Assembly (NCBI RefSeq): GCF_030463535.1
Contig: NC_132899.1
Location: 17,647,490 to 17,711,489 of the forward strand
DNA length: 64,000 nt
From: Salminus brasiliensis
Taxonomy: Eukaryota; Chordata; Actinopteri; Characiformes; Bryconidae
Direction of reading: 5' to 3'
Under the pieces are notes generated by a model. It made no database searches and was not told the origin of the DNA. It saw only the letters and a program-made list of their open reading frames with translations. Below, piece by piece: positions 11,701 to 24,232 of this stretch. The position numbers were made by a program, and so were the translations under genes. Position 1 is the stretch's first letter. Every line of letters starts with the position of its first letter.

Positions 11701-14700
11701 GAGCTGTGAGGGTGAAGGACCATTACACAGGTAAAGAACCTTTACAGTGACTTCTTTAATGGTTCTTCAAATATACCTCTCTCTTAAAACCATGGTTCTT
11801 TGTGGAACCAAAAATGGTTCTTCTACAGCATCACTCCAAGAACACTCTGTAGCACCTTTTTGGTGTTAGAAATAATTTTACATGACCCTTTTTCAACATC
11901 TTCAAATACCCAAAAAGAGGCTTTTTGTGTTGCTGTACCTTAAAGACTAAAGTATATGTAAGCAATCTCTGATCCCATTGGCTGTCCTCTTAATGTGCCT
12001 TATTCAAAAGCAGCCCAGGCTGAAATATTCCTTATAACCTTAACATAAATGGATATGTGAATATATTTAAAGGCTATGACAGTGATTTCAGAATTGGCCG
12101 TGAATCGTACATTCTGAAATTTACCAGTGTTTACTTACTACATCTGACGAGCCTTTAATTGATTGTGTCTTCCAAACATGCCACAAGGTTTAACAGGTTA
12201 AATGCAGGTCACTGGCAGATAAACACAGAATACCATAGCTCCTTTTGTAAGGGCTTTGCTATCTCTCAGTGGCCTTGCCTGAGCAACAGTGAGTGGTCTC
12301 TCTCTCACATAAAGAGAGTCATGCCCCCCATCCAAAGTCCCATTTCCTGCAAGCTGAGCATTTGCAGCTGCCCGACTGTCTTAAGCTCTCTTTGTCAGGT
12401 CAGCCAACATGTGGGAGAAACGCCTGCGCACAAGGAGCTGACACATGGCAACCTTCCGCTGACTCATTCATTCTCTCACTTTTTATACCACCCCCCCTCC
12501 TTATTTTCCTTATTTTCCTTAATAGTTTCAAAAGGCCTGCTCTCACCCCCCCCCCCCCCCCCCCCCCCAAACACACACACACACTTTCTGCAGAGGTAAT
12601 GTAGAATAGCATAACAGCTAAGCAAAGCAAATGCGGCTGGTTCTCAGGCCGGACTCAGCTAACTGTGTCAGTAACCCTGCAAGCCACACTGATGATAGCA
12701 CTCTACTTGCGCAAGAATAAACAATGATGCAACCTGACACTGGCACGCATTTACGCACACACCCCCACACACACACACCCACCCTGTTCAAATCTGCATG
12801 CGGTGAAGGAGTCAAACATTTGCCGATCATTTATTTATCCAATCTGAAAACACTGACAAAGCCTGCTTTAACAGATGTAAATGAGGCTTAGCGTTTTGGT
12901 ACTGCAGTACATTTAAACCTGGTGTGATCGGAACTAAGCAAGCAGCTCAGGGTTCAAATCTGAAAGAAGGGATATGGTTTGTGTCATAACAGTGCCATAT
13001 GCTTTCAAATGTGGCTGATCTCTGCTAGTTTGTCTCAGCCACAACCAAATTTCCTCAAAAACCAACTCCGATCCAATTGTGTAAATGGTGGACAGCTGGT
13101 GGACTATCATTACTTTATTTCAGTAGGCTTGATGAGCAACATGGCCCAAAATAACTTTCAAGAGAGCAGACTATTTAGACCAGAAATAAAAAAAGGCAGA
13201 GGCAGCAGCAAAAGAAATATATCAGTATTATCACTGCATGAAAAACTGTGAATCGAGCCCTGCTTGCTTCTCAGGCTTCTGCACATTTGAAAAGTAAACA
13301 AACATGGAAACAATTACGAGCTAATGCTGTCCTCATGGCTGAACTCGTCTGGGCAAACTTAAAGTGAAATTTAGATGAAGCATTTGAAGTAACTGGTGAA
13401 AATATTTACCAAGAATCCAGATATATACTGGAAGTCAGCGGCCTTGCTTTCATTAATCCCCCAAAATAACACATCCACTGTATAGGCCTATTCCACATGT
13501 AAATACTGAGCCCAAAGGAGAGAAAAGGCAAATATGCAGACATATATTTGAAGTGAAGGAACTGCAGTAGCCAAAAGAAGCAGAAAGTGAGATTCACAAG
13601 CTTCTCTCAGGCCCAGAATCAGAGCAAAACTGCTGGTCAAATAAATGTCCAATGATCTTGTACATGGATGTTTAAACAATATTATTAACTACTCAATTTG
13701 CACATGAACAATCCTGGGGTTAAGCTGCCTTATTGGTGGAATCTCGACTCTGGGACAACAGGTCATAAAACAACACACCAAAGCAACAAAGGATTTTACT
13801 GCATAGCATTTGATTTTCACTACCGGACATAGTTAACCACCTGCAGACGCAAATGAACCAAAACAGCTTCTCAAGCAGGCCATCATTAGCGTAAACTGCT
13901 ATCACCGAACCAAAGCCACAATGCCTGTTCGTTCAAATCACAGACCTCCACTATTCTCCTCTCGTCACCTGACTTCTAACAAAGATATTACCAAAACACA
14001 TAAGGCCAGCAAATAAGGCTCTGAGGCCCTGATTCATTAACCAACTGACTGATCCCTGGCCCAACCGCTGCTGTCTCCTCCTCAGCATCGCCTGCTGCCA
14101 GCTGCAGGATCTGCCATGGGTTTTGGCAGGACAGCTTGTTTTAATAGAGGTACATTTGGGAGCACTTTTGTCAAGATACTAAAGTCAAAACTGAGAGAAA
14201 CAGAGAGATGGAGCACAGACGGCTGGGGCATATCGACAGGGTTTAATTCTAGAGCAGGCTACGCCACATAAACAGACGGAGGCGATAAAGGTGAGTTGAG
14301 AAGTGAAAAAGACAAGTGAGCTGACAACGAGAGTAAATAAAGAGGCGGAAGACGGATGGAGAGAAAAGAAGGGGACAAAAAAGACTCTCTGGTGTTATGG
14401 TGTGCAACAGCTGCTGTTTTTAAGGGCATTTGCTCACCATGGAAAATATGAGGCCAGGGATATAGCATGCAGGGACATAAAATAACCAATGGAAGGAAAG
14501 CTCACTCACACACACACACACACACACACAAGCATGCACACTCATGAACACACACACACACTATGCTGGGGTAGCAGCCATCATTCCACACCCATGGGTT
14601 CACTTTATAGGTTGGAAAAGACACAAATATGAAGGGTTCGTTGCTCTTTAAAGTTAACAATAGTCCCCTCCAAGTTGCATGCTTTTCTGCTTATGTCAAA

Positions 14701-17700
14701 GCTTCCTCTGTCTGGGGACCTGGGCTACGCTGCATGCTGAGGTGCTAGCAGTACACGTTACACACAGGAAAATCCTACCTAATTAAAGCTTAGTATCAGT
14801 TGTTTTCTGCATCAATGAATCATTCCGTTATTAAAGCAGTTCCCATGAACTGACTGAAGAGTGAACAACTGTGTTGTGTGTGAACCAACAGATCCAAACA
14901 TTAGCAGCTATTAGCACCGTGACAGAGAAGGTGTACGAGTAGCGATGACATATTGGTTTCAATGGGTATGGCTAATTTCAGCAGAAACGGCTGGACTGGA
15001 TGTCAGAGGGTAAAAAAAGAAAAGGATAAACCAAATGTAGACAGAAATAGCACATACACACACAGTCACACTGTGTGATGTCATGTTAGCTGTGTGTTCC
15101 ATCCTGTTTGAGTAGACTGAGAAGGATGGCCTACTTTTTTGATGCTCAAGTTAAGTGAAGTGCTTCTTTTAAACACTAATCTCAGGTCAGCAAAACCGGA
15201 GCAGTAGATGCTGTCTGACATTCTGCAATCATTGTCAATTATTGAGAGATCCATTGCTTAATATCTTGCCTGTGTGTCTTTCACCATTCTATTGCACTGT
15301 TCCTGCTCAGTTTGCTCATTTTCCCAATTCTTAATGTAAGAGCATCTTTCCCCTCACATCACATATGTACCACCAGTCTGGTTGCACAGAAGCCCCTTCA
15401 GGACACGCAGTATGACACATGTTGCCATTGTCCTTAAGCCACTAGAGATGCCACTGATCCAATACCCAGTGCATTTCCCTCCACATGTATACCTGCTAAC
15501 TACCTCCCATCAGGTGGGAATCAGCTGATCAATGAGAGTCCTGGCAGGAGCAATTGAAGAGGAGCCTACCTTTTAAAGGCAGGAGAGTTGAAGAGGACTG
15601 TTATTGTATGCTGTATTTTTCAGTTTCTTATGTTATTCTTATGTTATTTTAGGCTGGCAGTTTTACTTTGTTTAACTGTGTTCTAAGAGATGACCTCTGT
15701 TGTTGGTGTGCTTTAGTAAAGGTACTTTACCAGTGTGCTCCCAAGTTGGTTTTACAGGAAATGTGTGTTTCTTGTGTTGGGGGTGTGCTTATGTTTGGTA
15801 ACGTTAGCCATACTCCAACTCGTATTACAGGAGAGGCTTGACCGTTTAAGCCTACTAAGGTTTCAAACAGGTAAGAGGCACACCTATGTATTTCATACCA
15901 GGTATCTGTTTAGTTTCCTAGGCTGAGGTTCCCTCGGCTAGGTTTGTTATTATTGGCCAAGGAAGTTTAGAGTTGTTGGCTGCTTATTTTTCTAGCTATG
16001 TACTTTTTACATTTCATGTAGGGAAGTGTGGTTTTGTTCTGTTTTGCTTTGGTGCTGACTGCAGTTTGATTTGCCCAGTGTGGCACTAGCTAACACAGCA
16101 GTTTTATCGTATGAATGTATGTAGTTTTAATATTAGCTCTTATGTTTTTCATGCTCCCTTTTTTGTCTTCACTGGGCCAAACAGCAAATGTCATGTTAGT
16201 GGTTCCACTGTACGCTCTGGACCAAAGGTGGGATAGTAACGGGGTGGGTGCCCAAAAAAGAAATCATTACACATTGATAGTTGAACAGTAACTGGACTGC
16301 TTTAGTTCATTTAAATGTTTTATCTCTAACACTGCACCAATAAATACAGTGTATTTACAGTGTATTTCAATACATGGGAAGCCTTTTAGAAAGAATTGAT
16401 CACAGTACAAATAATCACTTGAGGCATGTTGCTCTGTTTGACTTTCTAAAACCTGGAAACTAGTTAACTGAAATTTCTCAAAAGCTGATGGCTTGAAATA
16501 AAACATAAAAAATGTGTTAAATAAATAGTCCACTCTGTTTAGGAAAGAATGGGGGTTCTTAAGTTTCCATCAGCTTACTGCTACTAAGATTAGGTGCTTT
16601 TCTAGGTAATTTGCCATGTGGCCTTTGCACAACACTCTGCATTACTCATGGTCCTAATCAAAGCCATACAGTCAGCTGATTCAGCTGCTCTCAGCTCTCT
16701 GTGGTGTTTTTGCTAAAAGTTCCCCTTAAAAAATAAACAAAACAGAACCTGGTTTCAGGAATAAAGTAAGACAAACTTATTTATAAGTAGGTATTCAGGA
16801 TTCACAGTGAAGTCATACTTTCTCAGTACTAGAGTAATTTGGCAGTAATGCATTTCAAAATCCAGCCAAATGCTCTCTAAATGGTATGTCTGGCTGCTTA
16901 TTGACATCCTTCCAATAAGAATTTGACCAACTGCCTTCTAAACCCTCTTAAATCCTTCCAGCTTTACACTGTAAGGGGGGGATTTCATCCAAGCGACCCC
17001 TTTAGGAACAAATTAAAAATGGCTCACAGGAACCATCCTGTGTCACTGTAAAGGCGGCCTCTACAACGGACGAGCTCCAGTTCTATTCTCACATCTTCAG
17101 CTCTTTGCCTATTTTTTTCTGACTGACCCACATTCCTGCTCCCCGATAATCGTGCATAACCCACAATGCCCGCTCCCTCAGCCCATGACTTACACACTCT
17201 CTTACATATGCACATATCATAATCAGAGTGTCATAGTTTCCATGAAAACATACCCACCACGAGTGCTCGCCACATCCTGAGGTTCCGTTTCACTGCACAG
17301 CTTTTAGCAATCATGACCGATTCTGAGCCCAAACCTCGCTACCCACTCCTACCTTTACTGACAGCACCCGTGGACTTTCCTAAAATCAAAGGATAGCAAA
17401 AAAGGTCAGCTGGCTACTGCTGCGCATGCAAATGAAACCACTAATGTATCGGCACCGTGGCCACTGACTTCACTGCATATGGCTTAGCTCGGATCAAAGC
17501 TAATTCGCACAAAGACCTACAGCGGATGCAGCAATATCCATTGACTACTATACTACATACAAAACCCCAGCAAAGTGACAATTCAAAACAAATAACACCA
17601 TAGCAGCAATGATTGGTTAAAGTTAAATAGATAAATCTGACCATCTTTACCTCTGCAGGCTAGTGTTGTCTAATCTTTCCAACTTTGAAAAGTATTGCCA

Positions 17701-20700
17701 TTTATACAATTTAATACCACAATAAAGGAGATCTCCAGTGGCCGCCAGGGTCATGCAGAGTTTAAAGATATGGGCGTTCGAGTGGCGCAACTGTCTAAGT
17801 GTTGGGCCTTTTATCAGCGAGATTCCACCCCAGTGATATCACATTCCTCCATGGTCAGAAGTCCAACAGAGCCTAATAAGCATTCTCCTCCAAGCATGTT
17901 CAGCTGTACAATGATGTTGCATTAGTGGCAGTTTAAAAAATGTGGTTGGTTGGATTCCACATTGGTTCGACATGGTTGGCATTACTGCGTGACAGGGAAA
18001 TTGAGGGTTCAAAAAAGCATCAATGTAGAAACGAAGTGTTCATCAAAGAGAAGAAACATTCAAGAATTCCTTGAATAACCCCATATATTATTTTACTGTA
18101 TAACAAGATTCCTACATTAATTATTTTTGTTCTTTCTGATATACAGTCTTGGATACAGAATGGATAGTATTAATACTGTACAAAATGTGTATTGGTATTG
18201 TTCAGTATCGATATATCGATACTTTTGACAGCACTACAACAGGCTTTGTCTTGTTGGGTTTATGAACCCAAGTACTCCTGCGAAAATACAGCACAGTAAT
18301 TCAATCTGTCCAACCCTGTGTACTTGCCCTCTTCACAGTGTGCATTCCTGTAGGCTTCTTGCCAGTCACAGCAACAGAGGCCTTGCTTGTGGCTGGATCA
18401 TTTATTGACCCACAGATCCTCATTAACTTGTGCTTAAACCCTTCGGTACAAAAACCAAACACAGAGCATACGTTTACTGTACAAGTCTGTTTTTTTGGGG
18501 GGTTAAGGTTCTGTGTAATACAAAAACTCCCTCAAAGCAAGAGGAAAATCTTTAAGAGGAACCCAGACTCAAAAGGGGAACCTATCCTCTTCTGATCAAC
18601 ACCGGATAACAAAACAAACACCATAACAAGTATGTCTTCCTGTAACTGATTGACTTCTGTTGTAAGACCCCTGAAGTAACATTTCCTTTGGCTAATACTG
18701 TTTGTCACTGCTATTGCTTTGTTGTCTTCTAAGTGGTTCTGCAAAATCTTTCAGGCTTTGTTCCTCAGTCAGAGAACTCAGACAGTCTCTATGAAACTAT
18801 GAATCACTTGCATTGTTGATTGAGTTCCATACCTATTGTTCAATCTGTCATTCGCCTTCAACAAGAAGAAGAAGTGAAATGTTAGAATTCATGTTTTAAA
18901 TGTTTCTGTACCCATTTTCCAGAAAAGTGAACGGTCTGACAGATCTGCTAAATTGTTTAATTATGTTTGATTAGACTCAAGAGACCTAGTCTGACTCACA
19001 GTGAGAAGGCAGCTAGACTGCTTCATCTGGATTGTCACTGTGTCTCTTGAATAAAAGGGCTGTTGGTTAGACAGCCAAGTTCCTAAGGGCCTGGGGTTAA
19101 CCGCCATGGAAAATGACTAGACTGGACAACCGATGGTTGGAGACTGCCCATGTCCCAGCTTGGGTGCACAAACAAGGACAGGGGGATAGAGAGGATGTGG
19201 AAAGACACTCAGATGACTGAAGTTTTGTTGACAAAGTCTAGGATGTCATCCATTTCCCAGCCTTGCCTACACTACACTGAGAAAATGGCAGGATTTGTTC
19301 TTGATGTTCTTTATGCATCACAAGACTTGTAACAACATGTTAACTGTAAGAACAGGAGGACTGCAAATGGCATGGCGTTTGCCAAATGGGAAGAAAATAT
19401 GCAGGTTTCATCTATCTGCTGAAGTCACAGCGTCTTGTGAATGTCTCTGGAGATCCCACGTCAGACCAAACCCATGTAAAATTGGAACGCACCTCTCTGC
19501 ATTTCTAGGTTTCTGTGTCCAAGTTGTGAATTCACATGGGGACTAGAATGAGTGTTGGCGGGCGAGATGGCATCATTAAATAATTGCAATACTTCAAGAA
19601 ATGTCACAATATTTATTTTTTAGGTCATCCAAGTTGGAATGAGCAAAATACAACCAGTGAACCAGCACATTTTAAAACACTATTAAAATCTCAGTACAAA
19701 TGTCTTCTTAGTATTCAGTATTTCACAACATGCACTGGACTAAACAAAGCTAAACAGGACTACGTAAGTACTTATGCAGTCTCTGTAATGATACATGAGG
19801 TACGTCTGTGTTCTCGAAGTACTGGTGATCTCAACAAAAGGACACTTCCCATGAAGAGGTCAGCAATACAGATAAATGGGCCATAACATTAGTACCTGAG
19901 TAGTGCCGTCTAACACCGATTTTACTCTGGCAGGACATCCTTTAAGTCCTGTCAGTTGTGAGGTGGGGCCTCCTTGGATCACTTCAAGAGGCTTAGGCAC
20001 TCATGACCCTGTCATTGGTTCACCAGTTGTCCTTTCAAAGATCACAATTTGGCCCTGGTCAAAGTGGCTTAGATCCTTGCTCAGTTTCCCTGCTTTTAAC
20101 ACATCATCACCTTTAAGAATTTACTGTTCATTTGTTGCCTAATGTAGATCATCCCTTTACAGATTAGAACTGTAGATGAAGATAATCAATGGTTTTCACT
20201 TTACCTACCAGTGATACGAATGTTATGGTCGATCTGTGTATAGTGTGTTTAGTGTGTTTGTGTTGTTACAGTAGGGCTACATTTAAATGCTCATAAAAAA
20301 TGCTATTGCTATGCGTTTTTGTTTTTGCCTACTACACCTATTCATCCTGTTCCACAAGCCAGTTGCACTCTCTTGGAACTCCAACATAATAAGGATTTGA
20401 AGCAAGTGTCCTTTTAGCTATACTAGTTGAATGCCTTGTCTAAACCTCCTGTGCTAGATCACTGCTCTTAAAGTGCTGACTATTCCCAAAAAAAGGAAGG
20501 TCTATTGCGATGTTATTTATTGTGCAGCCTGTCTCCTAGCATTGCATCTCCCAATCCTACTAACATGGCTCCCATTATTTTAAATAATTTCCAAGTAATA
20601 GCTGTCTGCTTCATTGCTACTTACTCTTCTTCCACTGCCTAGCAAGACCAGGTGTCTGGCACAGGTCTACAAAAACAGCTGTAATCCCTGCTTTTAGCAT

Positions 20701-22185
20701 TTTATTTCTCTGCAAGAGAATAGGAGGTCCAAAAAGTTGTGCTTTTGGTGTTGTCTTCACTGCATATAGTCTTCAGATTAGGTCATGCCATTTGCAATAG
20801 CAAACCAGAATGCAAACATTCAGTAACTAACACATCAGTCAACAAACGCTGCCAAAGTTAGTTTACACAGGGAATCAACTGCTTTTGCACATCGCCCATT
20901 TCTCACCCTGACCCTCTATTGCTTCACTCATGTCACTCTTTCTGCATATGTCTGATATACCTTCCACCTCACACTAGATTAGTCTCTCAAAGTTTAGCTA
21001 TTGCTTGCCAAAGCGAGCAGAGGCCAGAGTATGACTCAAGCTCAAGCAGATTTTAACACAAACAACTTGATGACCAATGTATTCAAACCTTGGCACAGGC
21101 AGCTTTCATTTTATTGCTTCAGAATATACAATCTTTGCTACATGCTAAAAATGTTCAGATTTAGACTTTAGGCTTTAATAGCAAGGTCAAATGTGCCTTT
21201 TTACCGTAAATAACAGTGAAGGGTGATCCTAGAGTGCCAGGTAAGCACTATAAAACCCCATCATTTCTCTCCACATACTATAAAAAAGATTTTCCCCGTC
21301 ATATTATTGCATGTGTTAACTGGGTACTTATGTCAGTTAATGTACTATGTACAATGAGTACTACTCAAATGCGCAGTTTCATGCCAATGGTTCATTAGCT
21401 GGGTAACAACAGGGCTTGGAACTGTGTCACAGGTGACTAATCTCACCAGATCTTGCAAAAACACTAAGGGGGAACAACAACATGGTACAGTGTCCTTAGA
21501 AAAAGACAGCACAGTCGCTGCCCAGGCTCCCCTGCATGCTGCTCCATCAGTCAGTTGAGAAGTATATAAATGGCTCCATTAGAATGAGTAGCACTGTTGT
21601 AATGGGGTTCATTTGAAGGAGAAAGAAAAGTTAATACGACTCTACTGACTGATTTGTGAGAGTGCGCACGCCCATAAACCACAGGGTTCATTAATATTAA
21701 GGTCAGTTTGAGGAGAATATTGGCAACAAAACTAGATGACCTCAGAGGGTACATGTGACTGCATTGCCCACTTGCTTTGTTGACACAACATTAATCAGGG
21801 CAGATCCCTATACTCGTATAAAATCTGTCGTCTGCTCGACCCTGTTTAAAGTCATGAAACCGTTGAGCCTTCTAGCACAGCCACTGAAGTTAACCTTTCG
21901 CAAATAGATGGAAAAAAAAACTCTCTCCTGATCCAAGAGCACCTGGTTCAGAGCCAGGGAGCCAAGGCAGGGCGGGTGGAGCAGCCAGAGAGAAAGAGAG
22001 TGCTTTTCTCACTGTTCCAGGAATGCCATGCATATTTGCGAAAGGTCCTCAACTCAACTCATAGTTTTCTCTCCTTTCTGCCACATCTAAAACTGTCAGC
22101 CAGATGTCAAGACGGTTCCACTTCCTTTCTGAAAGAGGGTGGGGTTTCTAATCAAACTGCATCCCGGGAGCCCTATAAAAACGCC

Positions 22186-22225
<40 letters not shown>

Positions 22226-24197
22226 ACGGCCATCTGCATTTCGCCTGTATTATTTTACCAGCTCGCAGCAAAGCTTGGATCCTGTTCCAACTTCTGGCCA
22301 TATCTAACTTGGCGTCTCTGGACAGCAATGTCCCAATGAATTAAGCATGAGCAGGGTTGGAAAGCCCCAGTGGGACGCAAAGCATTCCTGCAATTTTTCA
22401 GGCCCTATGCAGCGGCACCACCTTTCAGCTCAGAGCTTGGTCTTTAACATTCATCTGAGACAAAAAAGGGAGATGGGAGTTGCTTGAGTCGTGCAAGTCA
22501 GGACCTCAGTCGGTAGCTCTCACTCCCTCCCTAACTTCATCCCCTCCTTCTCCCTTCTGTTCTATGTCACAGTACTGTAACAAACACACATATACTATAT
22601 GCCCGAATGTTTGTGGACACGCCTTCTAGTAGCACCCACTGCTGACATAGATCCCCTTAGTCATAGTCCCATTAGAGAAGTATGGCCAATAGAATAGGAT
22701 TCTCTAGAGCAGATAAAAATGAACCTGTTGGCACCATGCCTAATGCCTGGCACAGGCTAGAAGGGTAGTAAGTTCCCTCAGATGTGTGTTCTCTGGAATG
22801 ATGGTGCTCCATCCAATACTTTTGGGATGAGTTAGGGATGCGGTGGGGCAGCAATTATCCAACATCCTGACCTCACTATTACAAATCCTTACAGTTCCCT
22901 GGACAGTAGAAACAGTTACTCCAACAAAAGCAGGATAAAGTCTTTTTCAATACCCTTGATTTCAGAAGAAACAATGAATGAGCAGGTGTCTCAATACTTT
23001 TGTCCATATGGTGCACTTTAACCCCTAATTGCAAGCTTTAAGCTTCAGGAAAATGGAACTAGAGAGACATTCTAAACAAGGCTGCAACAACATGCATTTT
23101 CTTTCTGACCTCTGATGGACTGGTTGCCTGCAACAAGACAGTGAATCAGTGTGAGTAAACAGACCAGCAGCATGGTGTGAATGCGTCATGCTGTTTGGGC
23201 TCTGGTTTTAGGCTTCCATTCAAGCCTAAATCCTGTTCAGCTTCAACTCTGACACTGCTTAACAACAGCACACACACTAACAGACATGAACCAGTCACCT
23301 TTACCTATCACAGAGATTTTGTTCAGCAGACACTCTGGCAAAACAGCAGGGTAGCTAAGTAACTGACACTCCATCACTCCATGTGTCAAGATCAACACAA
23401 AAACGTCCCTGAGACCTACTTTGGTGTGCGAGTTTGTTTCGTAGGTCGGCTATAAATAGACAGATATAAAAAGAGCAGCGCTTATAATAGAGGAGGCAAG
23501 AAAGTTATTTTGCAGGCAGTAGATGTACACTCTTCACTACTCAGGCCCCCAAAACGTCAGCTTGCTTTATCTGCAGGCTCAGAGAGATGATGTGCAGAGA
23601 GGATATGGGAACGGATGTGTCTCTGCACAGGCCTAATGATGATGTCAGTGAAGACTGGTCAACAGACCTACAGACAACACTGGAGCCACACTGAAACCAA
23701 ATACCACATGAATCCCACGCAACCACATCTAATACATTACAGGACTAATGCAAATCACCAAAACAATAAGGCTATGTCTCTGTTGCTGCAGATTTGCTGT
23801 TGTATTAGTCTTCTTCAGGTCAGGTTAAAAGTTTTGAGTGGGTTAAAACAGTCCAGACTGTTTCAGCTATCAAAACAACTTACAACAAGACGAAAATTGT
23901 TATAGTGACAATAATAATAATAATAGTAATAAAGCTGTTGTTAATTATTATTATTATTAATTATTATTTTTTACAAAAAAAAATAGAAACAGCAGCGCCA
24001 ACAACAGTTGGTAAGAGTACAGTACAGCTGAAATAGTATTATAAGTATATGATCATTATTTATTGATTTATTATTATAGTTGTACATAATATAATAATAA
24101 TAATACCAATACAACAAAAACAGAAGCAGCAACACTAATAAACTTAGTGTATTATAATTATATGATTATTATTTAGTTAGTTATTATTATAGTTGCT

Positions 24198-24232
<35 letters not shown>

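Noticed and set aside
12159..12630. Open frames of 76-146 codons on both strands
   Set aside because: They run through the poly-C/CA tract and have no recognisable protein content.
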